From assembly GCA_023313575.1 (NCBI GenBank), contig JAJTTP010000006.1:1426001-1490000 (forward strand): DNA of 64,000 nucleotides, written 5' to 3'. This DNA comes from Eutypella sp. D-1. Lineage: Eukaryota; Ascomycota; Sordariomycetes; Xylariales; Diatrypaceae. The notes under the pieces are model-generated. The model saw nothing but the letters and a program-made list of their open reading frames with translations. It did not search any database and had not been told where the DNA came from. A program made the translations under genes and the position numbers. This document shows positions 1 through 12,272 of this stretch, one piece after another. Numbering within the stretch: position 1 is the stretch's first letter; the number at the start of each line of letters is the position of its first letter.

Positions 1-1338
1 GGCGAGCAAGTAAGACGCCTGTCATTTAATATCCTATCTACCAATAAGTGTACGTATATATGTGTGTATCGTGTGTCTACAGGTGTGGTGTGGGTGGGTT
101 AGTTTACGTGGTAGATGCCTCATTCACATCCACCCTGCTTGGCTCCCCATCTATCGTCAACGCCTCTAATTCGCCCTGCAGTCCATATAAGTGGCGGATT
201 TGATGGCGTCTATTACTCACTGATTAGAGCAATCCGGGTTGTCTAAGGGGTGTTGGTGCATGCAAAGCATGATGAACCAAACCTATTTTTACATAGATGT
301 GTCCACCGTCTGACCAACTTGTCTACCAAATCATCAGGTAATTCTTCGTGCCCTGGCCGATATGATGATCGTGTCGTGGATATGTAAGCCCTAATGCGCA
401 TTGGATGTTTTGGAAGCACGCGAAGGGGGCCGGGTGGTAGATGGGGGAGTAAAGAATTCGTCCGAGAAAAGAAGCATATTTACCTTCACTTTGTGGCACG
501 GAAGCCGACACCTTGGTAGTGACCCGACAGACTGGTTAGGCACGATTTGCCCCTTTAACTTTTTCAACCGGGCGACGAGAGGCGTTTGGCTTATCGTGAA
601 AACCAGTTTGCCAGTGTGGGCTGGCGCGCGATCCGCGGCCCTAGCCGCGGGTTTAATTCAGTCGGTACCCTCTCTGCAAGCCTCTGAAGTTAATGAAGTG
701 ATAGGAGGACTAGGTGCGGATTTGGTTTATCAAAAACAGTTAGGCTTAATAGGGGTTGGGGTTATGGTTTTCACGGGCCGTTGCTCGCTTGCGAAATCCA
801 TTTTAGATAGACCTCATCCGTTGGCGTCGTTAGCTATGACCACTTATAGATCATTTATGAGCATCTAAATCAAATATAACTATGTATTCTCGTAATGTTT
901 TGATGATCCGGCTGCCTCTATTTCAGCGGTATACTTATATTGTCTTGCGCGTAAGTTGTGATGGGTATGACATTGCTCGGACTTTGGTCACTTCTATAGC
1001 GCGGGTGTGAGGATCTTCAGTCTGTGAGCCCCATGTCAACCTTGCAGCGCCTTGTTCTGCCAGTTCGCATTCCTTCGTTAGTTCAAACCTCTGTGCATCC
1101 CCTCCCCATATCTCGTTATTTTAAGTGCACTATAGTTGTCCGCGTATGAACGACTGCATCCATATGTATGCACGGAACTTTTCCAATCGCAAGAGCCAAG
1201 ATTTGGTCTGGGGGACTGGGGCCTTGGGGATGAGGTTTTGCGGCGGTTGGAAATATTCGAGATACGGGTACATCCTATGAGGCCCCAGTAATATGAGAGG
1301 CTCTTAAGGGCAGGGTTGCTTGTCGCTGTTACCAACTG

Positions 1339-1360
1339 CCCGGGAATCTGACGTCCCGGG
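1339..1360. repeat. short GC-rich inverted repeat
   Basis: CCCGGGA at 1339-1345 and TCCCGGG at 1354-1360 are perfect 7-bp inverted arms around an 8-nt loop. No gene is adjacent, so no role can be assigned. Confidence 0.4.
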
Positions 1361-4300
1361 GGATCTTCAGGGAGTCAGGTCTTGTCTTATTGTTTCCACA
1401 CTGTATCTCTAGCGTCTCCGCTTAAAGGTATCGTGCTTCGTGGTACAAATTCCTTGCAGTCATGTAGATAGTGCGATCTTCTTCGGAAAACGCTTGATCT
1501 CACGTAGGCTACCCTGGACAGATGTGTAATCAGTCTGTCGGCGGCTAGTCCCATGTGTGGCTTGAGATGGGGTTAGGGATGGGGATGGAGAGGGGACTTG
1601 GGGGTTTTACATGTTCTCTCTCTCCTTGTATGTTCTTGGGGTTACTGGGCCGGCCTGGACCTCGATCTTTAAAAAAGCCACCGCTTGCACATAAAAGTTT
1701 GAATTACGCAGTGAGGACACCGTGATGTCCAGAGTGTGCGTACGTGGCCTTGTCACCCCCCTTCTTAAATTAGCTACCTTATCGTGCTCATAATAGGCGA
1801 TAGTCAGACGGCGAGTCTGAGGCCGCCGGGACCGAGATGTGAGAAATACCATCATGTATGTAGGTTACCTGAACGGTGCAAATGGCTTGTCATTGCGGCG
1901 TGTTGGGGACCCTACTAGGCACAAGATCGCCCCCCTCCTGGGTTGACAAATACAGTAGGACAGTTACACCTGGGCTATCGTGTTTGGTAATGAACCGAGG
2001 CTCATGTGTTGACGTTGATGTCACTATATCGACCTGATTGCCTGTCTACATGCCCTGGTATCGGAAGCCAAGAGCCTACTTTTCCCTTTCGGCAGTCTCT
2101 CACGATATGTTGTGACCACGGAGGCAGTCATGGTGATCTGGTGAAATGCATGCAATGAGGGCCACCGCACGGTAGGCACTCCTCAGTGGGGGCGACGGTT
2201 ACGTGGACCCCCATTTGCTGGTGGGTTGAACCGCTTAAGCCTCTACCGTTTGACCGATACATACGGTTCCTGCTTGGTGATGGCGAGCTGCTAGACCCTT
2301 GCCAAAAGCGATCAACGGGACTATTGTTTTCCACGATTAGAAACGTCCACGTAGCAGGTTCGACTAACAAATATATGTCATAGATCGAGATCCCTACATA
2401 TCTACATCATGATGAGATTTCGGGTTCTATGCTTCCTTGACGTTTGCATGTTCATATGTTTGAGATATCAGTATGCCCATACCGAGACTATCAGCATTAT
2501 GGTGTAAGGGCGATGTGATAGAGGATTCGGATGTAGGCATTATCCGAGACGTAAGATCTGAACTACGGTGCGTTCTTCAAAGTATTCAGGGCTAGGCAGA
2601 CGGGGCTCCGATTCTGGATCCGCTGATCTCCCAAAGAACATATCTCCCGACCAATTAATCTACCAACTTGCCAATCTAACTATGACTAGGTGATGGGCTC
2701 TCACATAGCGAGGCCGCCGCCGCAAAGTCCGCGCTGGTCGCAAATTCGGCAGATCCACCGTCGATTATGGGGTTGCTGGCACGCGATGAGATCTTCTTAT
2801 ACTACTGGTCTAGGGTGGCAGATGAGGGTGCATATTGAAACCCTGTCATGTACTAGATACAAACCCTCAGACTCTTTAGGCAGTCTTGCGTCTCAGCTAG
2901 CTTCGACCTCGGAGCGACGATGGATTGTGAACTCTGCATTCGTGTACCCGCAATGACATTCAATGAAATGGCTCGGCAATATATCAGATAGAATGTTTGT
3001 GGACCAAAGAAGCGACTTTATGTTATTACATGGGCTCTACCCTTGTGCGAGGCCCCCCCTTTGGTATGTATTTCAGTGCTTCAGTAGTTTAGGCCCTATC
3101 GCGCAACGCACACCTCTTGCCAAGCGAAATTCTTAGAAAATTGCATAGTACATAGGGTCGAAAGTTTACCTGCGGGGCTATGGGCCGAATCTCGCCTCTT
3201 TTCACAACTCCAATTATGTTTTCAAGTCCATCATGTTTCCTGTGATCCTACATATAGCGTACAGAGCCGGGAACGTCGCAACCGCGAAGCCTAATCCGGA
3301 AAATACATGGTTCTGAGTTGATCGGAATAAATTCCGAAAGAAACCCGCCTTAGACTAGGGATAATAAAGGAGAATTCCGACGTCTGCTGGGTAACATGAT
3401 ACCTAGATGATGGCCGTTTAGCGAGATGGGACCCTTGATGCTGTGCCGCTTATGAGCCGGAACGAGGTGGGCGGGTGGGTTCTATTGTTCATCAGAAGAT
3501 CGGCATGCCGCCCGATGGGGGTCGCGCTTATACATACAACTAACTCCGTAGTCTGTTCATACATTCATACACGTGCAATTCCTCCGGTGTTAAATTGAGG
3601 ATAGCTTCTGTGCGCCACGGTTGATATAATGACTATATTCTTTATCGATGCACTGCGCACTACGAAGGAAGACATTCTGCCTTGCCAACTCGGCCGAGAA
3701 GGAAAGAGGGCATGTGGCCAGCAGGGATTCTCAACCGGCACCGTAGATTCCAAGTAGATTGCCTCAAAACCCATACTGCCATCATGGAAAAAAAACCTAA
3801 AAAAGACCCCTGAGTACCCGCTATAATAGTTTGATCTAGCATTCAACTAAGCGAAGTAAGGGGTGTGGGGGGTACACTAATAAGCTATGACTGCTCGGTA
3901 CCGGCCGCGGAAGATACCACTCATCAGTCAGAGGGCCAGTGCTGGCGCCGTCGGCTACGGTAACGCTTAGCCCTATGTAGTCAGGGCCAGGCGTATTCTC
4001 GTTAAAATTATCCTTTTCTGATCAAGGCGGTCCAAGATGAGACAGGACGAGACGCGGTAGATGAAGCACTAACCAGGCATATCGCCCATTGCAAGCGCGT
4101 ACTGTATCTAGGTCGAAATCACCCCCCTGTTAAGACAAGATCAGATAACTCCCAAGAAATACTAACTATGCAGAGGTTTAGCTTCACTCGCATAGATGAA
4201 TGACGGTACAGGGTTAACAATATGCAAGCGGCGGGAGCAGCGGAACGAAATACCAGCCTATCCGGCCAGCCAGAGACCGACTATGTTAGCTTTGCAGTCT

Positions 4301-7300
4301 GTACCAACAATTCCCGAGAGGCAAGTGTGAGTTCTAGACTTTGACTGGACGGCGGTCGAATAAATAAAATTGCGATGTTCACGATATACTACTACGCCAG
4401 TTGTGTTGAAAACCGTGCTATCAAATTAACGACGTGTGACGCTAGCCTATCCCATGATGGGCAGCTTTGGCAGCTCGGCTCATGGATCGGCTACATGAGG
4501 TGCGACTACGGAGTCTATCCCGCATAGGATTGATACATCATTAGGAATTTCGTTGGAAGTGAAATCTAGTGATGATAGCTACCCAGATTTCGTTTGTCGT
4601 CAGACAACGACGACGAAAGGCTTAGAGAAGCGATCTAGTGAAAAGCCACCGAGGAAAGCCTATCTATTGGGTCTTGATGCTAATAGGCAACGGGTTATAG
4701 ATCTAACGCCCGCCTCCATGGACAAGGAGCACGTCGACGGCTAGGACAAGATCGTTACGCTAGTAACCCACTGCTGCCGCTGGGATAACTCTTCCCTCCG
4801 GACCGTGTGGCTTGAACCATGGGTTCGGGCATCCCGTCTTGGCAACCTTATTTGACACGAGCCACATCTTAGACTTCAGTCCCGGCTCGGATCTCTCTTA
4901 CCATTGATACCTTCACTATATTATAGGCTTGTTTCGTATTGGTGGCGTGTGCTGGTGTAATTCGAACATTGTTCTCGAAGTACGGTATTGTAATATCATG
5001 AACCTTCAGGCGCCTCTACCACTTGTATAAGGAGGCACTCTACTTCATAAGACATTGAGTGCGGTAGACAGCGACAGAGTAATACGTATGTCGAAGGAGC
5101 TTTCTCCTATTCCTCGAATTAGAATCGAGAGGTGATCTCTTGTTACTACGTCATACACTATTCTGTCGGATAGGTTACTGGACATATCCGTCATCTCGGA
5201 CTAAGGTACGACACAGTCCCTAGTGGGACGGTTAAGCATCGGATTATCAGCCTTATGAAGCAATGCTCCGGGTATCTGACTAAGAAGTTAGGTTTCAACC
5301 CGCTACGTACGGGAGGAGTAGGTAATGAGATAATAAGCCGTGGGCCACACCACGTGAGGATTCCTTCCAGAAGCCCGGACGAAGCTTCTTTCTCTCACTG
5401 CGGGCGCCGTATAAGCACCTGGCCGGATCGTATGGATCGTATTTGAGGTGGTTGAAGCGGTGGTGTTGGCAGTTGCATGAGTGTCCGCTGGTGCCCTTGA
5501 TCATGATGCGCCCCATGTTGCCGTGCAGCCGTGGTTCCACCCATCCCTAATCGTTAGAGTTGAGAAGTTAAGTTACATCCTATTACGCATTCCGTAAGAA
5601 CCACGCGGTACTGACTATCTATGGCATTGACGAGGCGCTTATTACTCCTTGCGTTTTCATCCCTCGCGGAACCCGTACGACAGTAGGCAAGTCGGAACTT
5701 ATTCGTACGTGTAAAATGCGGAGAGTGCATGATTGCCATTGCTCACTCTGCTCGTCTATCTATGTACATGTTCTGCTCTTGCTAACATTACACAGCAGGA
5801 CTGGATGGCAGGGATCCTTTGCAGGTATACAAGGTATGCATGTAGCATATCTTTCTCCGTCTCTGTTTGCTATCTAACAAGTCTAACCGGTTCTCTCGAA
5901 GACATGCCTGCGCGGAGATGTGTTGTGTGGGATGATACCCCTGTGCTTACTTTTTGCACCCCTGGCTCGGAGAGATTATTATGCCGCGTACCAATCACTT
6001 GCGCGCATCCTTCCTACTGCGGCTCTTCTGCACAACACCACACCGCGACAAAACAACAACAAAAAAAGCCAGTGAAGCACCAATGACCAAAACCTAACAG
6101 GTTCAACCCTCTATCGTACTTGAAAAAGGGGTGTCCGGAAGGCCCAACCGTACTCTTTTGGTGAAATTGCTTGATACCAAAATTTTATTGTTAACTAGTT
6201 CCCGCTTCTGCTGCCAAGCACCGCAAGGGGATGGATGGGGAACACAAGACTTTCGGAGACACCACATACTATCACCCTCTACTTGCACAGACTATTGGTA
6301 CTGTAATATGCACGTACAGGGGCTGCATGTAACATACAGGTGCTGCTTTTTGGCGGAAAAATCGGGGCTTTGGCTTACCGCATCGAGTCCTACCGTAGTA
6401 GTCTTCTAGAACACGCCCCGTTTCTGCCCATCTGCGATTGAAGTAGCCCCTCAAGCCTCCTCAAATAACTAAGCAGTTAACTGGTTATGTAGTGGGTTTA
6501 AGTAAGACATGCAGGTTCCTTTTATCTGCTCTTTCCCTCCCATATGGAGGTGGCTGTGGTATAGCACGTTCCACGATGTCTACTTACTGCATGCCCGCGT
6601 CTATTATAGGGCTGAGTACCTACGAAGTATCTAGTGTACATGCTGACTTGAGGGGGAGGAGGTGGTAGTTAATGCTAATTAGTCACTTATGTTATTGGAG
6701 TTCCAGAGAGTGTCTCACACACAAGGCTTGCTGCGAGATTGCATAGTAAATACCTCCCATTACTGCCTGCCTGTTTCAGTCACGACGAACCATAAAACAA
6801 CCCTGCAGATGTGATGCGTAACATTCAAGTTGAAAAACCTTCTAGAACCACTGAGGAACAAATCTTTCCATCCCGTGCCGGCTTTTGGGCGTAAGCAGGT
6901 CTGCGCCAAGGGGATGCTTGTTTGACTCTGGTCGGGGCTTGACCAATGCGGCTATCATTGCCCTATGTATGGAATGCGAATCGAGGAGTTACAGAGAAAG
7001 TATGTACATTGTCTCAAGTAAACCAATGCAGAGACAGAACCGGTGATCACTCGAGCTTCGATACGATGGAAAAAAACCCGACGGACCTAAAAATGGCTTA
7101 ATAGACACAAGCTTATAACAATATACCCAACAACAGTACGAATGAAAATAATTGCCAGAAAAGGAATAAGTAAAGAAAGAAATAAGCAAAGAATTTAACT
7201 ATCCTAATAGATTCCTGCTTTTTGTATTATATAAACGATTAAGAACCTGGTAACCTGTGCAGGTGTGTCTGAATGCTTCTTTGATCTACACGCAGTAGTA

Positions 7301-7675
7301 AGCTTGGCAAGGCCGTTTCCCAAGCTTGAGACGGGTATCTAATCTCTATGATGGGTCTATGGGGAAACCACCTAGTGTTCGTTGATCGCTATGAGGCGTC
7401 TCTAGATCCGCGGTCTTATCTTCCTGTCTTGAGTCCGAGAGTGATATACCGGTGAAAGTGGAAGCCGTTGTGCGAGACGTGGCTCGACATGGGCCTGTCC
7501 ATTAGCCATCGAGGCTGGTGACGCTAACCTTATTATTGGAAGCCTACATCCCCTCAGTTGTCCAGTAATACAGTTAGCAGCAGTAATATGGCAACTACTT
7601 CGTAATAGACTTGGCGGAGGTTACACAGCCCTAGTCTGATTCTATTTTTGGTTCTTGCCCTGTGCTTCCTACCCG

Positions 7676-7708
7676 CTCGGGCTCCACTCATTATGAATGG
7701 AGCCCGAG
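7676..7708. repeat. 33-nt near-perfect palindrome (16-bp arms, 1-nt centre)
   Basis: The left arm 7676-7691 and the right arm 7693-7708 are reverse complements except at one C/A position; the centre is a single T at 7692. The outer 11 bp (CTCGGGCTCCA against TGGAGCCCGAG) pair perfectly. It lies in the gene desert with no flanking gene. It could form a hairpin or a cruciform, or be a transposon-end or recombination junction; the sequence alone does not decide. Confidence 0.75.
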
Positions 7709-7864
7709 TTTCGTATTTCCGCCAATCAAATGGCGAAGATCTACCGAGTTAGGTAACTAAGCCATCCGCTATACTACTTTTGGAGATTAAGCTAAGCTTA
7801 GACAGTCTTCACTTATATCAACCCTGCTAACATGTATGTCGTTATGTCATCCGCTCCAGATCGC

Positions 7865-7882
7865 TACCTAGGTACCTAGGTA
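7865..7882. repeat. 18-bp perfect palindrome of the TACCTAGGTA family
   Basis: TACCTAGGTACCTAGGTA is its own reverse complement. It is the longest clean member of a motif family (TACCTAGG, TAGGTACCTA) found again near 11041-11066, 11177-11190, 16843-16856, 16940, 17500, 20565, 40955, 41779, 57333 and 63640-63730, always outside predicted coding sequence. Confidence 0.8.
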
Positions 7883-8958
7883 AGGCCTGTGTAGGCAAGC
7901 AGGCAAGGTACGAGAGATTCCCAGCAATCGTAGCTTGATTTGCTCTAAGACACTATGGCAACATGCTCAACACAGCAAACATGTTGACCTCGGATTATTT
8001 GTTGACCTGATTCTATGGTTCACGAAATGAAGTTAGATGTTAAGGAGTCCCGGCAGTAAATCATGTTACTGAATTGCTATGTACTCTGGAAGACCGGCAT
8101 CTTCTCACACCATGGCATATGACTGGACGGAATACGTTGATCTTACGGCGCGGGAGACACATTCTATTCACCCACTTGCGGCTCGTTACACGTCGGAATG
8201 TGACACTGATGTTTTAATCTCGATTATCTTCACCTCCTTGCGACCTGATACATACATAGTATATAAGGAACTCAGAGGGGCCTCGGAACTCTATCCGCTT
8301 TCGTCTCTCGGGCATGCCGCAGAGCAAAACGGTAAACAAAACGTCTCTGAAGACAGCTGAAGCCTGCCACAGAGAAAAGGGAGACCCATGCGTTATTCGC
8401 AATGCTTATTTGAGTGTCCACCGACGAGATTTACGATATGTCGTCGACGAAGCGCGCGGGGCCAACCGAGAGTTAATTTGATCGATGTATGTAGGTACAC
8501 TAGAGCTAATGCGGTGTGAGATGGCCAATCATGTCCTGCTGTCGGGCGACATGTGTTGTTTTGGTGATGTGTAAGTGCAGGCAGATAGAGAAGGGCAGTG
8601 CAATCAAAACCACTACGTGCATAAGGTACAGTTGAAGGTATTAAGGGAAACACGGCTCTTATGATTGGTCATACCATCGGAGCAAAGGGGGGTCTCATGG
8701 ACACTGCAGAATGACGGAGAGATGGCTGTGTACACATCGCGGGTACATTGACGAATTCGGACCAATAAAAAAAGAGAGAAAAAAATAGAGGGAACTAATG
8801 GCAACGTGCAGGGCGCCGTTGCCGGCGATGGTTCGTGGCAAGGGATTAGGTTATACTCGATGTACGTGCTACGAGTTAAGATTCCCAAGCTAGGCCTTGA
8901 GGCCCGGGACTGTGCCCCATCATGGATTCGGCAATGGAGTTGAGTCTAAACTACTGAA

Positions 8959-8979
8959 AACCCCCGGCCATCGGGGGTT
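8959..8979. repeat. GC-rich hairpin, 8-bp stem
   Basis: AACCCCCG at 8959-8966 and CGGGGGTT at 8972-8979 form a perfect 8-bp stem with a 5-nt loop. No neighbouring gene is recognised, so it is recorded only as a structure. Confidence 0.5.
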
Positions 8980-11488
8980 ATGAAGGCCCCCCTCCCCCGA
9001 TCTGAGCCCTAGGCAGGCGCCCTAAACTGCAAAGTCATCTGGTAGAGAGGAAATCCATCCCTATTTTTACCCCGGCACTCGCCTTGCTTTGCTTGTTCCA
9101 TACATAGATGGCTCTCCGCACTAGAGAGACGATATGGAGGTTAGGTAGATCGGCTGGCAATCTATTACTGTGTATGTGTGCTGAGTCCTATGCTACTAGA
9201 TATGTACTAGAATCGCTTTTGAGGAAACGCGAGGGGATACTACCTCCTAGACGTGTGGGTGGAGGTGGTCCAGATGCAAATTTTCTTTTTTTACTTTTGG
9301 TCGGAGATGTGCCAAATGCTAGGTAATATGCTTTCTACCTAACCTGTTTGTCCATACTTGGATGCCAGTGGACAGCTGCATTGGCTTAATAAGGTGCTCA
9401 CGAAACAAATGTGTATAAGAAAGATGACATAGTATTTCGGGTCGTTGGATTAAAATCCTAGCAAATGTAATGGGAGAGGGGGTTAATTAGGCCTGTATCC
9501 AGCTAGCCGGTCTCCCCGACAGAGTGATCAACCCCAGCAGCTCCAGTCGTTATTGAGGGTACGGTAACCGCGTTAAGGAACCTTTGTGAGTTGAAACGAG
9601 CTTAACGAAAGTCCTATAGGTGACCCCGGCCTAATATTGGTCTTGGCTTCCCCAGCATCTTCTGTTCTAAACAGTAACCTGGGCACACAGTCTAACTGCA
9701 CTTGTATGTAGTAAGTACCTGGGTATATGTGTACCGCTTAATGATGCGTGGTAATGTAGTAAACGACCCTGCCTTAAGTCATATGCCATATACATTGAAC
9801 GATTAGGGGATGTCATTGCTTTTATGCTATCGCGTAGGATATCTAATAGCTGACGGAATCCTCAGAGCTCACACTCAGAATAGCCCAGTAGACGCTTGCG
9901 GTGCTGGAGGCAATGTTTACATCGCGCCTAACCACTAACTGCTGACCCACCCACGCCAGCGCCCTACAAGTCTGCAATACAATATTACTATGTATGTAGG
10001 GCCGAAGCCGTCCGGTTTATACATAGCAGATACGGGCCCTGTTCGACCACCGAGTCTACGCAGCTCGATGAGACTCTGTATCTTCTAGCAACGTATACCC
10101 CCTCTAGCCCTCTAGTTGGTAGGTACCAATGTAGACCCTTAAGTAGGTAGTTACTCGCATCTATTGCATGGGTGCCCCCGTATACATGCTGTACTTTATC
10201 TTGCTCCATAAGACAAGATTTCTTTGAGGGGTGCCCCTCCGATTCCTCCACCTCTTCCGCGGAATATTGGCGCGCTCTGGAGCCTGGGGAGATGGGCGGA
10301 GAACACAACATTCGCAAATTTGCGAGGGTCTTGGCTTTCTGGGTGTAATTACAACTAGTTATCCGGTATAGCAGATATGTACATAATCATTCAGAAGGCT
10401 TAACCTAGATGGGTTAGTACACATACCCACATAGGTAAGTCGATAGATAATCAAAGAGACAGCAGCAATACCATGTAATCACCCACTGGTCCTCGGTAGA
10501 CTGCGAAGGACTTTTGTTCGACATAGGCAATATTTACTTAGAAGGCTAGCTATGTTAAGTCATATTTCGAGGAAATCGATATGGTACATAACATCTTCCG
10601 AAATGCTGAGGAATCCTGAAAACTGCTGAATACCTTGGAACTATCCCTACCCCACGCACTCCCAGAGAATATTGAGACTGCCCAATAAGTCGTCATACTC
10701 GTGGCCTGTTCCGCGGTTCTCAGGTTGTGCCAGAGAGTGACAACTCAAGTATCTAGGTACTGTGTACGGAGTAAAATGTCGTCAAATGTGCGGTAAACAT
10801 ATTATAAGGTACCAAAGAGGCATCCATCTACATCAACCTAGGCATGGATAGCTGTAGGTACCTTCCATAGTACATAATTTGATAATGTAGATATTTATCT
10901 ATCCGTGTATTATCCTTCTCCACCTGCCAGCCTGGGTACCCTAGCAAGCCCTAGGTACCTGGTAGCGACCTTACCCACTCAACTTCCTTAACGTGGGTGT
11001 GGGTATGGAGATGGATCTACGATGAAGTTATGAAGTACGAGGTACCTAGATATGTACCTAGGTACTAAGTGACCTACCTGGATAACATGTTCATTCCCCC
11101 CCCTACGATAACGTTATAAAGCTACAAGGGTCGCAGTGGTAATCCCCACTCACTCACTAAACAATCGCTAAGTTTAGGTATCTAGGTACCTCCAGGAGTA
11201 CATCCCTGGGTGGGTCCTTAGGAGACCCATGTACGTATCTGGTACCAGAGTGTAAGACACCCGTGTGGATCTTTCATGGGTACAAGTCTGGATGGATGGG
11301 TCAGGGTCTTCCCTCCCTTGTCGATATTTTTGCACCTGAAGATGTCCTTGGGTGGGTGGTACCACCGTACCGCCCCCCTCCGGTATTCTGCGTGGGTATC
11401 CACCGGGACAGAGGTATCCAAGTATCCAGGTACCCATCCATGTATCCCGGTATCCTGTCTGCCCTACGACCACCAAGGTCCCGTCATG

Positions 11489-11515
11489 TCCATCTTGCCC
11501 ATCTTGCCCATCTGC
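11489..11515. repeat. short tandem repeat, about three 9-nt units
   Basis: The unit CATCTTGCC repeats about three times in DNA upstream of the zinc-finger gene leader. It keeps overlapping spurious frames open and is not evidence of coding. Confidence 0.6.
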
Positions 11516-11599
11516 CCACACACACCACTCATTGTAAGATCAACGTATTATTTGCTTTTGCATGCTCTTACGCGCACCCTAGTAAAGACAGGGCGACTA

Positions 11600-12272
11600 G
11601 GCGCGGCTATGTATATCTCTCCTACTTACTATATGAATCTCTAAAGCCCCCAAACACTCTCCAGCCTAGGCCTTGCCCTCGATCTTCAGCATCACCGAAA
11701 GACGTCGCCTCTCTCTTGATTCTTACTCGCTATTATTGCTATCTCTATTGCTATCGACATTGTTGTATCTCATAGCAATACAAGAGACAATATCAATATT
11801 CACAACTCTTACTTCCATTTTCCGGCTCGGACAAGGAAGACCCGTCTAACTACCCGTGCTACCCAACTTTCGCTTGGGACCCTGTAATAAGTCATAGATC
11901 GAAAGCCACATCTGAGAAGAAGAAAACACAAGTGTCACCGCAAACTGATCAACGCGAGCCTTGCTTTTACATATATTCCCAGGCGCCCTCTGTTCTTGGG
12001 ATTCTTCAAAAGTTTCTTTCTCCAGCAGCGCACAACTTGACAGCTTTAACAGACAAACGTCACTCTACACCTCTCGCCAACCCCACTACCGAAGACACTG
12101 ACGACACTTGGGCATGGCCTAAGAGGCACTCGTGATCTATATTGACTCCTAACTACTCTCGCTGCGTTGCGAAGACGTATAGGAAGTGGGAAATTTTACC
12201 TCTTGAAAGCTCGCTGTCTTACTTATCGCCGGCCCTCTCATCACTCCGGCGCAACCCGCCCAAGCCATAACA
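11600..12272 (+). promoter_or_regulatory. probable promoter and long 5' leader of the zinc-finger gene
   Basis: This stretch is rich in CT tracts and CAAC/ACAC stretches, typical of leaders of filamentous-fungal regulators. The frames here open only with GTG. A minimal upstream ORF, ATG GCC TAA, sits at 12114-12122, about 150 nt before the main ATG. No transcription start can be fixed by eye. Confidence 0.45.
12114..12122 (+). promoter_or_regulatory. minimal uORF (Met-Ala-stop)
   Basis: A two-codon uORF ends 150 nt before the ATG at 12273. If this region is in the mRNA, such short uORFs normally permit reinitiation downstream and could tune translation of the regulator. Presence in the transcript is inferred. 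Confidence 0.35.

Larger units (their letters stand above)
1..11600. other. gene desert, no credible coding gene
   Basis: Six-frame reading shows only short open frames, mostly beginning at TTG or GTG. None has a recognisable domain or a consistent set of splice sites. The longest, about 155 codons near 401-868, is within what chance gives for this much DNA. No reverse transcriptase, integrase or transposase motif was recognised. The part up to about 7.8 kb also lacks the TACCTAGGTA palindromes and long homopolymers common in the rest of the window. It could be old transposon or duplicated DNA decayed beyond recognition by eye, or ordinary intergenic DNA. Confidence 0.6.

Noticed and set aside
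401..868. 155-codon open frame (+) near the window start
   Set aside because: It starts at TTG, has no domain, signal peptide or codon bias, and its length is within chance for the desert.
5727..6086. Possible small secreted Cys-rich gene (hydrophobic LLTLLVYLCTCSALA stretch and a GCTAAC...CACAG acceptor-like site)
   Set aside because: An in-frame TGA directly precedes the hydrophobic stretch, no ATG exon joins it in phase, and no family is recognised.
9988..10317. 109-codon minus-strand frame
   Set aside because: Ordinary-looking composition but TTG start, no domain and no neighbours; most likely chance.
11263..11775. 170-codon plus-strand frame
   Set aside because: Kept open by the CATCTTGCC repeat and TACC-type motifs, overlapped by open frames in other phases, no domain.
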